Source of the DNA: Lujinxingia vulgaris
GTDB lineage: Bacteria; Myxococcota_A; Bradymonadia; Bradymonadales; Bradymonadaceae
Direction of reading: 5' to 3'
DNA: 64,000 nucleotides
Assembly (NCBI RefSeq): GCF_007997015.1
Contig: NZ_VOSM01000005.1
Coordinates: forward strand, 124,001-188,000
The notes under the pieces are model-generated. The model saw nothing but the letters and a program-made list of their open reading frames with translations, made no database searches and was not told the origin of the DNA. How positions within the stretch are numbered: the first letter of the stretch is position 1; every line of letters starts with the position of its first letter. Both the position numbers and the translations under genes were made by a program. Below are positions 53,568 through 62,287 of this stretch, one piece after another.

Positions 53568-54692
53568 ATGTTTAAGCACGCCCTGCGCCTGCCCTTTCGC
53601 CTGCTGGGCATCCCGCTTTACCTCGACCTGACCTTTTTGCTCATTCTGCCGCTTTTGGCCTGGCTGATCGCCCGGCAGATCGCGCCCTTTGTCGCCCTCT
53701 TCAACCTCCCCATCACCCCGGGAGCGCTCAACGAGGGGATCTTGCCCTACGCCCTGGGACTGGCCGCGGCGCTGGCACTCTTTATCAGCGTGGTCATCCA
53801 CGAGCTGGGCCACGCCATCGTCGCGCGTCGCTACGGCGTCAACACCGAGCGCATCACCCTCTGGCTGCTCGGCGGCATGGCACAGTTTAAAAAAATGCCC
53901 ACCCAGCGCGGCGCCGAGGCCGTCGTGGCCATCGCCGGCCCCATCACAAGCGGGCTGCTCGCTGCCCTGGGCGCCCTCCTGCTCCTCGTGCTCCCCGAAC
54001 AATGGCCGGCGCTCTATTTCGTGGTCGCCTACACCACCTTTATGAACGTGGCGCTGGCGCTCTTTAACCTGATCCCCGCCCTTCCTCTCGACGGCGGCCG
54101 CGTGCTGCGCTCGCTGCTCGCGATGCGTCTCCCCCGCATGCGCGCTACCCAGATCGCCGCCACCGTCAGCCGCGTGCTCGCCATTGCGCTGGGCGTCGTG
54201 GGAATTTTTAGCCTCAATATTTTTCTGATCCTCATCGCCCTCTTCATCTACATCGCCGTGGCCGCCGAGGCCCGCTTTGAGCTGGCCGACGAGCTTTTGA
54301 GCGACCTGCGCGTGCACGAACTCATGAGCACCCCGGTCGTCTCCCTTCCCGCCACGCTCAGCGTGGGCGACCTGCTGGCGAAAATGCTCCGGGACGCGCG
54401 CCACGCCTACCCCGTGCACGACGACTCCGGCCAGCTCCGCGGCATGATCACCCTGCAAAACGTCCAGGGCGCCCCTCCCGACGCCCCCATCGGCGACTAC
54501 CTCACCGAGCTCCCCGAGCGCATCGACCCCGACGCCTCCGCCGCCGATCTGCTCGAGATGATGGGCCGCCAGGACGAGCCCCGCGTGCTCGTGATGCCCG
54601 AAAAAGGCCCCGTGCTCGGCATCATCACCCGCACCGACCTCTACCGCGCCCTGCAGCTCCTCACCGGTCGCACCCCCGCCCCTGGCCATTAA
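53568..54692 (+). CDS. site-2 protease family (M50) metalloprotease with CBS pair
   Basis: 374 residues. Membrane zinc-protease motif HELGH at 78-82 in VVIHELGHAIVARRYG, and the second metal-site motif NLIPALPLDGGRVLRSL at about 167-183 (Asp 175), each inside hydrophobic helices. Two CBS-type repeats cover about 245-365 (VHELMSTPVVSLPATLSVGDLL, VLVMPEKGPVLGIITRTDLYRAL). Known members cut transmembrane regulators or clip membrane proteins, and CBS domains may sense adenylate nucleotides. GGAG six to seven bases before the ATG. A 42-bp repeat array occupies the upstream region. Confidence 0.93.
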   Translation: MFKHALRLPFRLLGIPLYLDLTFLLILPLLAWLIARQIAPFVALFNLPITPGALNEGILPYALGLAAALALFISVVIHELGHAIVARRYGVNTERITLWLLGGMAQFKKMPTQRGAEAVVAIAGPITSGLLAALGALLLLVLPEQWPALYFVVAYTTFMNVALALFNLIPALPLDGGRVLRSLLAMRLPRMRATQIAATVSRVLAIALGVVGIFSLNIFLILIALFIYIAVAAEARFELADELLSDLRVHELMSTPVVSLPATLSVGDLLAKMLRDARHAYPVHDDSGQLRGMITLQNVQGAPPDAPIGDYLTELPERIDPDASAADLLEMMGRQDEPRVLVMPEKGPVLGIITRTDLYRALQLLTGRTPAPGH

Positions 54693-54768
54693 TGTCAATC
54701 AAACTACAATCCCCCCGACGCCCTCCCCGGGGTGGACCACGCTCGCCACTTTTCACGTTGGATGATGG

Positions 54769-55716
54769 ATGCTTCGACATAGCCCGACGACGCGCCAGGC
54801 TCGGCCCGCGCTGATCCTGACGCTGGCCCTGATGCTGGCGGCTCTCCTGAGCAGCTGCGGCCCTTCCGATCCCGTCGATCTCCTGCGGCCCGCCCCCGAG
54901 CTCTCGATCGACGCCCCGGAGCGCGGCCCTTACGGCGTAGCGCTCCTGGAGCGGGATGTTCGGGTGCGCGTCGACCAGCAGGTGCGCACGCTGATCTATC
55001 TGCCCACAGGCTTAAACGCCGCCGATGAAGCACATCCGCTGGCGCTGCTCATCCAGGGCGGCGCGGTCAGCCCGGAGCAGTACGGCTGGCTGGCGATGCA
55101 CCTGGCCAGCCGCGGCTACGTGGTCTTAAGCCCCGACCACCCCCTGGATTTTGCGATTTTTGCCACCGGCAACGGCGCCGACGTCATCACCGCCCTTCGC
55201 GACGCCTCGGCGAGGAAGGGCGACGTGTTGGAAGGCCGGCTGGCCCCGGAGCCCGGGCTGGCGCTGGGTCACAGCCTGGGCGGGGTGGTGGCCTCCAAGG
55301 CCTGGCTTCGCCGCCCCGACGACCTCTCGCACCTCTTTTTGCTGCAGAGCACCCCGGACCCGGCCGACGCCGAGCTTCTCCAAAATCCCCGCGACCCGGC
55401 CGACCGCGTGCTGGCGGTGGCCGGAGAGCGCGACGGCCGCATCTCCTTTCGTGAAATCGACGAGAGCCTGGCCGACTTCTCAAACCCCGTACCGCTGGCC
55501 ATCGTCCAGGGCGCCAACCACTTTCAGATGATCGACAGCCCCACCGCCTCCCAGCTCGAGAGCGACCTTGCGGCCACCATCCCCACCCCCCAGGCCCGCG
55601 CCCGCGTACTCGCTGCCCTCGATCTGCTGGTCTTTGATCACCTGGGCCTCTCCCCCCGCGACCCCTCGCCACTGGATGCCCCCGAGCTCTGGCCCGAAGG
55701 CCTCATCGCCCCCTGA
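54769..55716 (+). CDS. alpha/beta hydrolase lipoprotein
   Basis: 315 residues. Signal peptide ending LAALLSSCGPSD (lipobox Cys about 30). Alpha/beta hydrolase core: LALLIQGGAVSPEQYGWLAMHLASRGYVVLSPDHP, nucleophile elbow GLALGHSLGGVVASK (Ser about 167), and a likely catalytic His in VQGANHFQMID. It resembles dienelactone hydrolase/chlorophyllase-like proteins. Probably an envelope-anchored esterase or lipase; substrate unknown. It may be co-transcribed with the next gene, which begins 8 bases after its stop. Confidence 0.86.
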   Translation: MLRHSPTTRQARPALILTLALMLAALLSSCGPSDPVDLLRPAPELSIDAPERGPYGVALLERDVRVRVDQQVRTLIYLPTGLNAADEAHPLALLIQGGAVSPEQYGWLAMHLASRGYVVLSPDHPLDFAIFATGNGADVITALRDASARKGDVLEGRLAPEPGLALGHSLGGVVASKAWLRRPDDLSHLFLLQSTPDPADAELLQNPRDPADRVLAVAGERDGRISFREIDESLADFSNPVPLAIVQGANHFQMIDSPTASQLESDLAATIPTPQARARVLAALDLLVFDHLGLSPRDPSPLDAPELWPEGLIAP

Positions 55717-55724
55717 TTTTTTTG

Positions 55725-56354
55725 ATGATGAACCCCATGAAGCCAACCATGTCTCTACGCCAACGACACCGGACCTTCTCGGGCGCGCTGCTCCCCCTCC
55801 TCGCCATGCTGGTGTTTTTTCCGGCGAGTGTTGGGGCGACGGAGCTGGCGCTTCGTCCGCACGCGATCTCGCTGAGCGCGGGCACCGAAGGCGGCGCCCT
55901 CTACCTCTCCCGCGGCACCGAGGCGCGCGCGGGCTGGGTGGGAGCACGCTACCAGCTCGCCAGTCGCGGCGTGGGGGTGCCGCTGGGATTCAACCAGGAG
56001 GTCTTAAGCCGGGTGGGCCGCCCCCTGCACCTTCGCGCCGAGCTCACCCCCATGCTCCTCACCCGCGACCACCTCACCCCGGCGCTGGGCGCCACACTGG
56101 GCCTCGATCAACGCTTTGTGGGCCGCACGCTCCTGGCCTCGTTGGGCCTGGAGGTCGACTACGCCGCCCAGGCCCCCCTGGAGCGCTTTGAACACCGCAC
56201 AAACCTCCTGCTCACCGGCGGCCTCGGCCACCGCTTCGCCGGCGTCGACCTCTGGATCACCGCCCATGCCGGCTACACCCTGGGCGGCCAGGGGGGCGGC
56301 GGTCTTGTCGCCTCCCTCTCCATCGGCATGACCCTCGGTCGCTTCATTTTTTGA
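55725..56354 (+). CDS. hypothetical outer-membrane protein with signal peptide
   Basis: 209 residues from the first ATG; several ATG codons follow closely and no ribosome-binding site decides between them. A signal peptide (FSGALLPLLAMLVFFPASVGAT) is followed by a beta-rich region with alternating polar and hydrophobic residues (GWVGARYQLASRG, LHLRAELTPMLL, GVDLWITAHAGYTLGG) and a C-terminal GMTLGRFIF ending in Phe, as in many outer-membrane barrels. No family recognised. It follows the hydrolase gene closely and ends before a bidirectional terminator. Confidence 0.7.
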   Translation: MMNPMKPTMSLRQRHRTFSGALLPLLAMLVFFPASVGATELALRPHAISLSAGTEGGALYLSRGTEARAGWVGARYQLASRGVGVPLGFNQEVLSRVGRPLHLRAELTPMLLTRDHLTPALGATLGLDQRFVGRTLLASLGLEVDYAAQAPLERFEHRTNLLLTGGLGHRFAGVDLWITAHAGYTLGGQGGGGLVASLSIGMTLGRFIF

Positions 56355-56456
56355 ACCTTTCCATCAGGCTTCCACCCGCACCCTGGCTTCTCTCCCCTCC
56401 TTGTTGATCTCGACGCCGAGCGAACCACTCGCCGAGCTCCAGATCGTGGCCTGAAC

Positions 56457-56487
56457 GAAAAAACCCCCGGGGTCCGGGGGCTTTTTT
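56457..56487. terminator. Rho-independent terminator, bidirectional
   Basis: AAAAAACCCCCGG, a GGT loop, then CCGGGGGCTTTTTT. It lies between two convergent genes (plus-strand gene ending at 56354, minus-strand gene ending at 56507) and can serve both. Confidence 0.85.
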
Positions 56488-56506
56488 CATGCGTAAAATG
56501 TGAAAG

Positions 56507-57259
56507 TCAGCTGCGCGAAGGCTCCACGCGCACCTCCACCTCGTTTTTGACCCGGATGATCATCTCCGAGCCGCTGGCCGCGCCGCTGATGGGCATGCGG
56601 TTGACGCGCACGAGCTCAAACTCGTTCTCTTCGACCTCGTCCCACTCCCGCTCCAGCTGCTCGGGGCGCACGGTGTAGGTGTTCACCTCATCGACGCGCA
56701 CCTTCTCGAACTCCTCCCCCTCAAGCCAGGCCTCATCGGCCTTGCCCTCGGCCTGCCAGCTCACCGTCACCGGCTGGTCGCCGGGCACGCTGGCACCCGG
56801 GGTCGGGGCAGTGAAGGTGGGTACCGCCGGACCGGCCAGATACACCCCCTCGACCTTATCGTCGCCGGCGACCACATCGACGCGGTAGGCGCGGTGGTAG
56901 CCGCGCACCTCACGCTCGTACTCCCCGTCGTCATCGTGGCGCAGCGTCCACTCGGGCCCCTCAAAGGCCGAGACGGTCACCTGCGCGTCGCGCACGGGCT
57001 GGCCGCTGCGAAAGACCTTCACCTCGAACTCGGTCTCAAAATCGGAAGCGTCGGCGGCGTTATCGCGACGCGAATCCGCCTCCACCTTCACCTGCACGCT
57101 CAGGTTACCCGTGCCGCTTCCCTGCCGCCGCAGATCCTGAACCTCGCTGGCGCTCACATCATCAAAGGCGTTGGCCATCGAGGGGGCACACGCCGCCACC
57201 ATCGCCACCGCTGCCAGCCCACCGATCGTTTTTTTCAACGTGCTCTTCGTCGTGTTCAT
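56507..57259 (-). CDS. secreted hypothetical protein
   Basis: 250 residues. Signal peptide TIGGLAAVAMVAACAPSMANAF; cleavage near AFD or lipidation at the Cys (MVAAC) are both possible. The mature part has a beta-rich segment (NLSVQVKVEADS, FEVKVFRSGQPVRDAQVTVSAFEG) suggesting an Ig-like or carboxypeptidase-regulatory-like fold. A second fold follows (VPTFTAPTPGASVPGDQPVTVSWQAEG), then an acidic C-terminal part. No catalytic motif. AAGGAG five bases before the ATG that follows a GTG. Divergent from gatC. Confidence 0.72.
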   Translation of the reverse strand: MNTTKSTLKKTIGGLAAVAMVAACAPSMANAFDDVSASEVQDLRRQGSGTGNLSVQVKVEADSRRDNAADASDFETEFEVKVFRSGQPVRDAQVTVSAFEGPEWTLRHDDDGEYEREVRGYHRAYRVDVVAGDDKVEGVYLAGPAVPTFTAPTPGASVPGDQPVTVSWQAEGKADEAWLEGEEFEKVRVDEVNTYTVRPEQLEREWDEVEENEFELVRVNRMPISGAASGSEMIIRVKNEVEVRVEPSRS

Positions 57260-57390
57260 CACTGCTCCTTCGTGGTTTGTGCGTTCCCGAAACGCGGGCC
57301 GAATGTAGTCCGCTCGCCAGGCTCGACAAGTCGACTCCCCACGATAGAGTGAGAATTCACAGGCCCGTCACACGCGCATGGTTTAAAGTT

Positions 57391-57678
57391 ATGCCCCACC
57401 TCCCCCCCGAAAAACTCGCCACTCTGGCGCTCCGACCCACCGCCGCAACCGCGCTCCGGGCGCACCTTCAGCGCCTCGATCAAGCGCTTTTACCTGCGGC
57501 CGACCTTGAGCCTCTGGCGCTCCGACCCACCGGCGCCTCCGCCATCACCGAGCGCCCTGACACCCCCGCGCCCCCCTTAAGCCCCGAGGAGGCCCTGCAT
57601 AACGCCGCCCACACCCACCAGGGCTTTCTGGCGATGCCCGCCGCCCTCCCCACCTCCGACGCCGAGCCCTCGCCATGA
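57391..57678 (+). CDS. gatC: Asp-tRNA(Asn)/Glu-tRNA(Gln) amidotransferase subunit C
   Basis: 95 residues, the usual GatC length. The C-terminal half has ERPDTPAPPLSPEEALHNAAHTHQGFLAMPAAL, matching the LREDxVxPSLxxEEALxNAP...GFFxVPxV pattern. The N-terminal half is diverged, with a repeated LALRPT element at two places. GatC is a scaffold belt that wraps the GatA-GatB pair. The stop overlaps the gatA start (ATGA). The chosen ATG gives the right length; no clear ribosome-binding site. Divergent from the secreted protein gene. Confidence 0.87.
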   Translation: MPHLPPEKLATLALRPTAATALRAHLQRLDQALLPAADLEPLALRPTGASAITERPDTPAPPLSPEEALHNAAHTHQGFLAMPAALPTSDAEPSP

Positions 57679-59069
57679 GCCAGCGCGGCACCTTCGACGG
57701 CACCTTCGACGCCTTTGCCGCCCTGCCCCGGCCCGCCGAGCGTTTTTTCAAAAAAAGCCAGGGCGACCCTCTCGGCGCGCTGCTCTCCAGCGCCACCCCC
57801 GAGGAGGTCGCAAGCGCCGCGCTCACGGCCGAAGGCCCCCTGGCCGGCCTGCCCATCGGCGTCAAAGACAACCTCTGCACCCGCGATCTCCCCACCACCG
57901 CCGCCTCGCGCCTCCTTGAAGGCTACCGCTCGCCATTCGACGCCACCGTCGTCGAGCGCCTGCGCACAGCCGGCGCGCTCATCGTCACAAAGACCAACCT
58001 CGACGAATTCGCGATGGGCTCCACCGGCCAGCACTCGGCGTTTAAGCCCACCCTCCACCCCTTAAGCCCCGCGCACAGCCCCGGCGGCTCTTCCAGCGGC
58101 TCAGCCGCCGCCGTGGCCGCGGGTTGGCTGCCCGCCGCGCTCGGCAGCGACACCGGCGGAAGCCTGCGCCAGCCCGCCAGCACCTGCGGCGTGGTGGGCT
58201 TCAAACCGACCTACGGCCGCGTGAGCCGCCACGGGCTTATTGCCTTTGCCTCAAGCCTCGACCACGTCGGCTGGCTCACCCGCTGCGTCGCCGACGCCGC
58301 GCTTCTTTTCGATGTGCTGGCCGGCCCCGACCCTCGCGACCCGAGCGCGCTCACCGACCGGCCTGAGCGAGCAAGCACACACCCCATCCCCTCCATCCCC
58401 GCACTCCGCCTGGGCCTCCTCCCTGCCTTGATGGAAGATACTCCGATACACCCCGCCATCGCCCGGGCCTTCGACGCCCTTATCGAGCGCCTGCGCTCGG
58501 CCAGCGCCACCCTCCTCGATCTCTTCCCCGAGCACCTCGAGCTCGCCGGCCCCACCTACACCGCCATCAGCTCGGCGGAGGCCGCCTCCAACCTCGCCAG
58601 ATACGAGGGCCTGCGCTTTGGCCGGCGCGCAGCCCTCTCACCCAACGCCCCGAGCACCCTGGAGACCTTCGCCGCCCACACCCGCAGCGCGCTGCTCGGC
58701 GAGGAGGTGCAGCGCCGCCTGGTTTTGGGTCACAGCCTGCTCAGCGGCCAGACCACCCTGGCCAACGCTCAAAACGCCCGCGCCCATATCCAGAAAACCC
58801 TCGATGAGGCGCTCACCCACGTCGACGCCCTGCTCACCCCCACCACCCCCGACACCGCCCCGGCTCTTCAGAACGCCGACGATCCGGAGCACCTCCGCGA
58901 TCGCTTTACGCTGCCGGCCAACCTGGCCGGCCTGCCCGCCATCTCCCTGCCCCTGGGCTGTGATGAGGCCGGCCTGTCCTTCGGCCTGCAGCTCATCGGC
59001 CGCCGCGGCGACGACGCCCGCCTGCTCGCCATCGCCCGCGCCCTGGAAGCCTTCCTCACCAGCCCCTGA
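57675..59069 (+). CDS. gatA: Asp-tRNA(Asn)/Glu-tRNA(Gln) amidotransferase subunit A
   Basis: 464 residues. Amidase signature catalytic triad: Lys 64 in PIGVKDNLCTR, cis-Ser about 139 in SPGGSSSGSAAAVAAG and nucleophile Ser about 163 in GSDTGGSLRQPAS. It also has FKPTYGRVSRHGLIAFASSLD. It hydrolyses glutamine and passes ammonia through the complex to misacylated Glu-tRNA(Gln) or Asp-tRNA(Asn). Coupled to gatC by ATGA and followed 15 bases later by gatB. Confidence 0.96.
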   Translation: MSQRGTFDGTFDAFAALPRPAERFFKKSQGDPLGALLSSATPEEVASAALTAEGPLAGLPIGVKDNLCTRDLPTTAASRLLEGYRSPFDATVVERLRTAGALIVTKTNLDEFAMGSTGQHSAFKPTLHPLSPAHSPGGSSSGSAAAVAAGWLPAALGSDTGGSLRQPASTCGVVGFKPTYGRVSRHGLIAFASSLDHVGWLTRCVADAALLFDVLAGPDPRDPSALTDRPERASTHPIPSIPALRLGLLPALMEDTPIHPAIARAFDALIERLRSASATLLDLFPEHLELAGPTYTAISSAEAASNLARYEGLRFGRRAALSPNAPSTLETFAAHTRSALLGEEVQRRLVLGHSLLSGQTTLANAQNARAHIQKTLDEALTHVDALLTPTTPDTAPALQNADDPEHLRDRFTLPANLAGLPAISLPLGCDEAGLSFGLQLIGRRGDDARLLAIARALEAFLTSP

Positions 59070-59084
59070 ACCGACCCACGCCCT

Positions 59085-60572
59085 ATGACGCCCACCACCT
59101 ACGACACCTCCCGCTGGCAGGCCGACATCGGCCTGGAGATCCACTGCCAGCTGCTCACCCGCACCCGGCTTTTTAGCCCGGGGCCGCTGCCGGCCACCAC
59201 CGACGCCGCCCCCAACAGCCTGCTCACCCCCTTCGATCTGGGGCTGCCGGGCACCCTGCCGCAACTCAACGCGCGCGCCGTCGATCTGGCCCTCGTCGCC
59301 GGCATTGCCCTTGGGTGCGACATCAACCCCATCAGCCATTTTGACCGCAAACATTACCTCTACCCCGATCTCCCAAAGGGCTATCAGATCACCCAGCAGG
59401 AGCGCCCCATCTGCCAGAACGGCCGCATCCTCTTTGAGCATGAGGGCCAACCCCACACCCTCCCCCTGGAGCGAATTCACCTGGAAGAAGACGCCGGCCG
59501 CTCCCTCCACGACCGCCTCCCCCACCACACGCTCGTGGACTTAAACCGCGCCGGCACCCCGCTCATCGAGATCGTCACCGCCCCGGCGCTGCACTGCCCG
59601 CTTGCCACCGAAGCGGCGCTACGCGCCCTGCACCGCCTGCTCGTCTGGCTGCAGATCTGCGACGGCAACCTCCAGGAGGGCTCAATGCGTTTTGACGCCA
59701 ACATCTCCGTACGCCCTACAGGCTCCACCGAGCCCGGGGTGCGCTGCGAGCTCAAAAACCTCAATTCTTTTCGTTTTGTGCGCGAGGCGCTGACCTTCGA
59801 GATCGATCGCCACATCGCGCTCCTTCAAACCGGTCAGACCGTCCGCTCCCAGACCCGCGCCTACGACGATCGCGCGCGCCAGACCGTGCTCCTGCGCGAG
59901 CGCGACGCCCTTCCCGACTACCGCTTTTTGCGCGACCCCGATCTTCCTCCCCTGCTCCTCGACGAGGCCCGCATCCAGCGCCTGCGCGAGCACCACCCCG
60001 AACACCCCGACGCCCTCGAGCGCCGCCTGACCACGACCTTCAACCTCCCCGCCCCCATCGCCCGCACCCTCTGCGAGTCCCCCACCCGCGCCACCTTCTT
60101 CGAAAACGCCACCGCAGAGTTTCCGCCCGACCTCCCCATTGATGCCCGCCACACCCGCGCCCTGGCCTGCGCGAACCTCCTCATCAACACGCTCTTAGCC
60201 CTGCTCGACGCCGATCACCCCGACCTGAGCGCCCTCGCCATCACCCCCGCCCAGCTCGCCACCATCGCCTCCCTGCAGGCCGCCGGTGAGCTCAGCGCCA
60301 CGGTCGCCGCGGCCCTCTGCGAAGAGGTCGCGCGCACAGGCCAGGACCCCTTGGGCATTGTCGAAGCGCGCGCTTTGCGGCAATGTCGCGACCCTGAGCT
60401 CCTTGGCCGCCTGGTCGACGCGGTGCTCGATGATCACCCCGACCAGCTCAAAGCCTACCGCCAGGGCAAAACCCAACTCCTGGGCTTTTTCATTGGCCAG
60501 GCCATGCGCCGCGCCCACGTTGAGCCCGACCCTCGACTGCTAACCTCGATCTTTCGCGAGCGACTCTCATGA
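59085..60572 (+). CDS. gatB: Asp-tRNA(Asn)/Glu-tRNA(Gln) amidotransferase subunit B
   Basis: 495 residues. It begins DIGLEIHCQLLTRTRLFSP and has the tail DRKHYLYPDLPKGYQITQ (about 87-104), GLEIH and YPDLPKGYQI being GatB signatures. ELKNLNSFRFVREALTFEIDRH and LREKE-like RERDALPDYRFLRDPDLPPL follow. The C-terminal YqeY-like tRNA-binding part ends in LLGFFIGQAMRRAH. It activates the misacylated tRNA with ATP before amidation. The stop overlaps the mtnA start, a four-base ATGA coupling. Confidence 0.96.
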   Translation: MTPTTYDTSRWQADIGLEIHCQLLTRTRLFSPGPLPATTDAAPNSLLTPFDLGLPGTLPQLNARAVDLALVAGIALGCDINPISHFDRKHYLYPDLPKGYQITQQERPICQNGRILFEHEGQPHTLPLERIHLEEDAGRSLHDRLPHHTLVDLNRAGTPLIEIVTAPALHCPLATEAALRALHRLLVWLQICDGNLQEGSMRFDANISVRPTGSTEPGVRCELKNLNSFRFVREALTFEIDRHIALLQTGQTVRSQTRAYDDRARQTVLLRERDALPDYRFLRDPDLPPLLLDEARIQRLREHHPEHPDALERRLTTTFNLPAPIARTLCESPTRATFFENATAEFPPDLPIDARHTRALACANLLINTLLALLDADHPDLSALAITPAQLATIASLQAAGELSATVAAALCEEVARTGQDPLGIVEARALRQCRDPELLGRLVDAVLDDHPDQLKAYRQGKTQLLGFFIGQAMRRAHVEPDPRLLTSIFRERLS

Positions 60573-61630
60573 CTGACGCCATCGCCTCCAACGTCGTCCC
60601 CTTAAGCTGGGAGGGCGACCGCGCCACCGGCCGCCTCCTGATGCTCGACCAGCGCCAGCTCCCCACCGAGGAAGTCTGGCTGAAGATGCACAGCGCCGAA
60701 GACGTCGCCCGCGGTATCCGCGAGATGGTCATCCGCGGCGCCCCGGCCATCGGCATCGCCGCGGCCTTCGGCATGGCCCTGGGCATGCGCGCCTTTGAAG
60801 GCCCTCTGCACGAGCGCCCCGCCGAGTTCTCGCGCATCCGCGAGCTCCTCGCCAGCACTCGCCCCACCGCCGTCAACCTCTTCTGGGCCCTGGAGCGCTG
60901 CGCTCGCGTCGCTGAACGCCTGCGCGACGCCGACAACGCCTCGCTCACCGACGCCCTCTTCAACGAAGCCGACCAGATCTTCCAGGACGACCGCGACAAT
61001 AACCTGCGCCTTGGCAACTATGGCGCCGCCCTTTTTGAGGGCCCCACCCGCATCCTCACCCACTGCAACACCGGCGCGCTCGCCACGGGTGGCTACGGCA
61101 CCGCCCTGGGCGTCATCCGCGCCCTGCACGCCTCCCAAAAACTCGAACACGTCTGGGTCGGCGAGACCCGCCCCTACCTCCAGGGCGCCCGCCTCACCGC
61201 CTGGGAGTGCGTCAAAGAAGGCATCGACGCCACGCTGATCACCGACTCGATGGCCGCCCACTTCATGAAGCTCGGCCAGGTCGACGCCGTCATCCTCGGC
61301 ACCGACCGCATCGCCCGCAACGGTGACGTCGCCAACAAGATCGGCACCTACGGCCTGGCCGTGCTCTGCAAGCACCACAACATCCCCTTCTACGTCGCCA
61401 CCCCCCTCTCCACCATCGACCTGAACACCGCCAGCGGCGACGACATCGAGATCGAACAACGCGACCCCACCGAGGTCACCCATATCGGCGGCCGCCAGAT
61501 GGCCCCCGAAGGCGTCGGCGTCGCCCACCCCGCCTTTGACGTCACCCCCGCCGACCTCGTCACCGCCATCATCACCGAAGCCGGCGTCGTCTACCCCCCC
61601 TACACCGACACCCTCCCCACGTTATTCTAA
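60569..61630 (+). CDS. mtnA: S-methyl-5-thioribose-1-phosphate isomerase
   Basis: 353 residues. MIRGAPAIGIAAAFGMALG-type opening (VIRGAPAIG at about 53-61), catalytic Cys 166 in THCNTGALATGGYGTALG and catalytic Asp 246 in ILGTDRIARNGDVANKIGTY, as in MtnA/eIF2B-alpha proteins. It isomerises methylthioribose-1-phosphate to the ribulose form in methionine salvage. Unusually placed: it is the last gene of the gatCAB operon, coupled by ATGA overlap. No other salvage gene is adjacent. A 17-bp repeat lies directly after its stop. Confidence 0.95.
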   Translation: MTDAIASNVVPLSWEGDRATGRLLMLDQRQLPTEEVWLKMHSAEDVARGIREMVIRGAPAIGIAAAFGMALGMRAFEGPLHERPAEFSRIRELLASTRPTAVNLFWALERCARVAERLRDADNASLTDALFNEADQIFQDDRDNNLRLGNYGAALFEGPTRILTHCNTGALATGGYGTALGVIRALHASQKLEHVWVGETRPYLQGARLTAWECVKEGIDATLITDSMAAHFMKLGQVDAVILGTDRIARNGDVANKIGTYGLAVLCKHHNIPFYVATPLSTIDLNTASGDDIEIEQRDPTEVTHIGGRQMAPEGVGVAHPAFDVTPADLVTAIITEAGVVYPPYTDTLPTLF

Positions 61631-61670
61631 TCAGGGAGAGCGGTGATTTTTTTAATCAGGGAGAGCGGTG
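61629..61670. repeat. 17-bp direct repeat after mtnA
   Basis: AATCAGGGAGAGCGGTG occurs at 61629-61645 and 61654-61670, separated by a T run. The second copy sits in GATTTTTTTAATCAGGGAG, which nearly equals the sequence after the helicase stop at 1028-1046. The first copy overlaps the mtnA stop codon. Confidence 0.75.
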
Positions 61671-61743
61671 GCGCTGGTGGAAATAACGCAACGACGATAA
61701 GGGCTTAGCAGAGCACCCCGTCCCGGACCTCATGGAGCGCGCG

Positions 61744-62088
61744 ATGCACGAGACGCCCGACGCTGAGAACGCCACAACGCCCGACAACGCCGCGAAGGCC
61801 GAGAACCCCGACGATCTCATCCTCGGCCTGATCCCCCCGCAGCGCTTTTTGCAGGGCGCAGCCATGCTGCCGGCCGTCACCATCGCCGCCTCCCTGGGCG
61901 CGCCCACCCTGGGCATCGGCTTTGCCTCGGGGGGGCTGGCGCTCTTCTTCTTCATCATCCTGCGCGCCCTCCTCGACCGCCGCGCCCTCCCCTCCAAAGT
62001 CTGGGCGCTGGCCGCCGCTCAGGCCCTGGCCGCGGGTTATGTCTTTTATGTCCACGGCTTCAATATCGAGACGATGCTCGGGGTCTGA
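61744..62088 (+). CDS. small hypothetical membrane protein
   Basis: 114 residues. A polar N-terminus (HETPDAENATTPDNAAKAENPDD) precedes three likely hydrophobic segments: FLQGAAMLPAVTIAASLG, GIGFASGGLALFFFIILRALL and VWALAAAQALAAGYVFYVHG. No known family. TGGAG six bases before this ATG makes it a better start than the ATG four codons upstream. The end of the gene plus downstream bases (62074-62121) is duplicated at 63549-63596, beyond the next gene. Confidence 0.68.
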   Translation: MHETPDAENATTPDNAAKAENPDDLILGLIPPQRFLQGAAMLPAVTIAASLGAPTLGIGFASGGLALFFFIILRALLDRRALPSKVWALAAAQALAAGYVFYVHGFNIETMLGV

Positions 62089-62121
62089 AACCACCTTTCC
62101 GCCCCGCTAAAAGCTCGGCAC
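62074..62121 (+). repeat. 3' end of the small membrane gene, proximal copy of a duplicated segment
   Basis: Encodes the last residues MLGV plus stop and 33 bases beyond. It matches 63549-63596 over 48 bases with five mismatches and no gaps. The region between the copies holds the zinc-ribbon membrane protein gene. The same arrangement exists at 13299/15072. Confidence 0.85.
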
Positions 62122-62287
62122 CTCACAATCTCAAAGCTCCTCGCCAGGTGAACATCATATGCCGCCCGGGCTGCGTTGAGCTTCGACCTCGAATCTGCTC
62201 CGTGGTTCGGGTTAGAGTGCGTGTCACGAAGCCTGCTGGCGATACGACAGGGATGTCGCCCCATGGAAACGAGCCTGAGGAGCGTAG

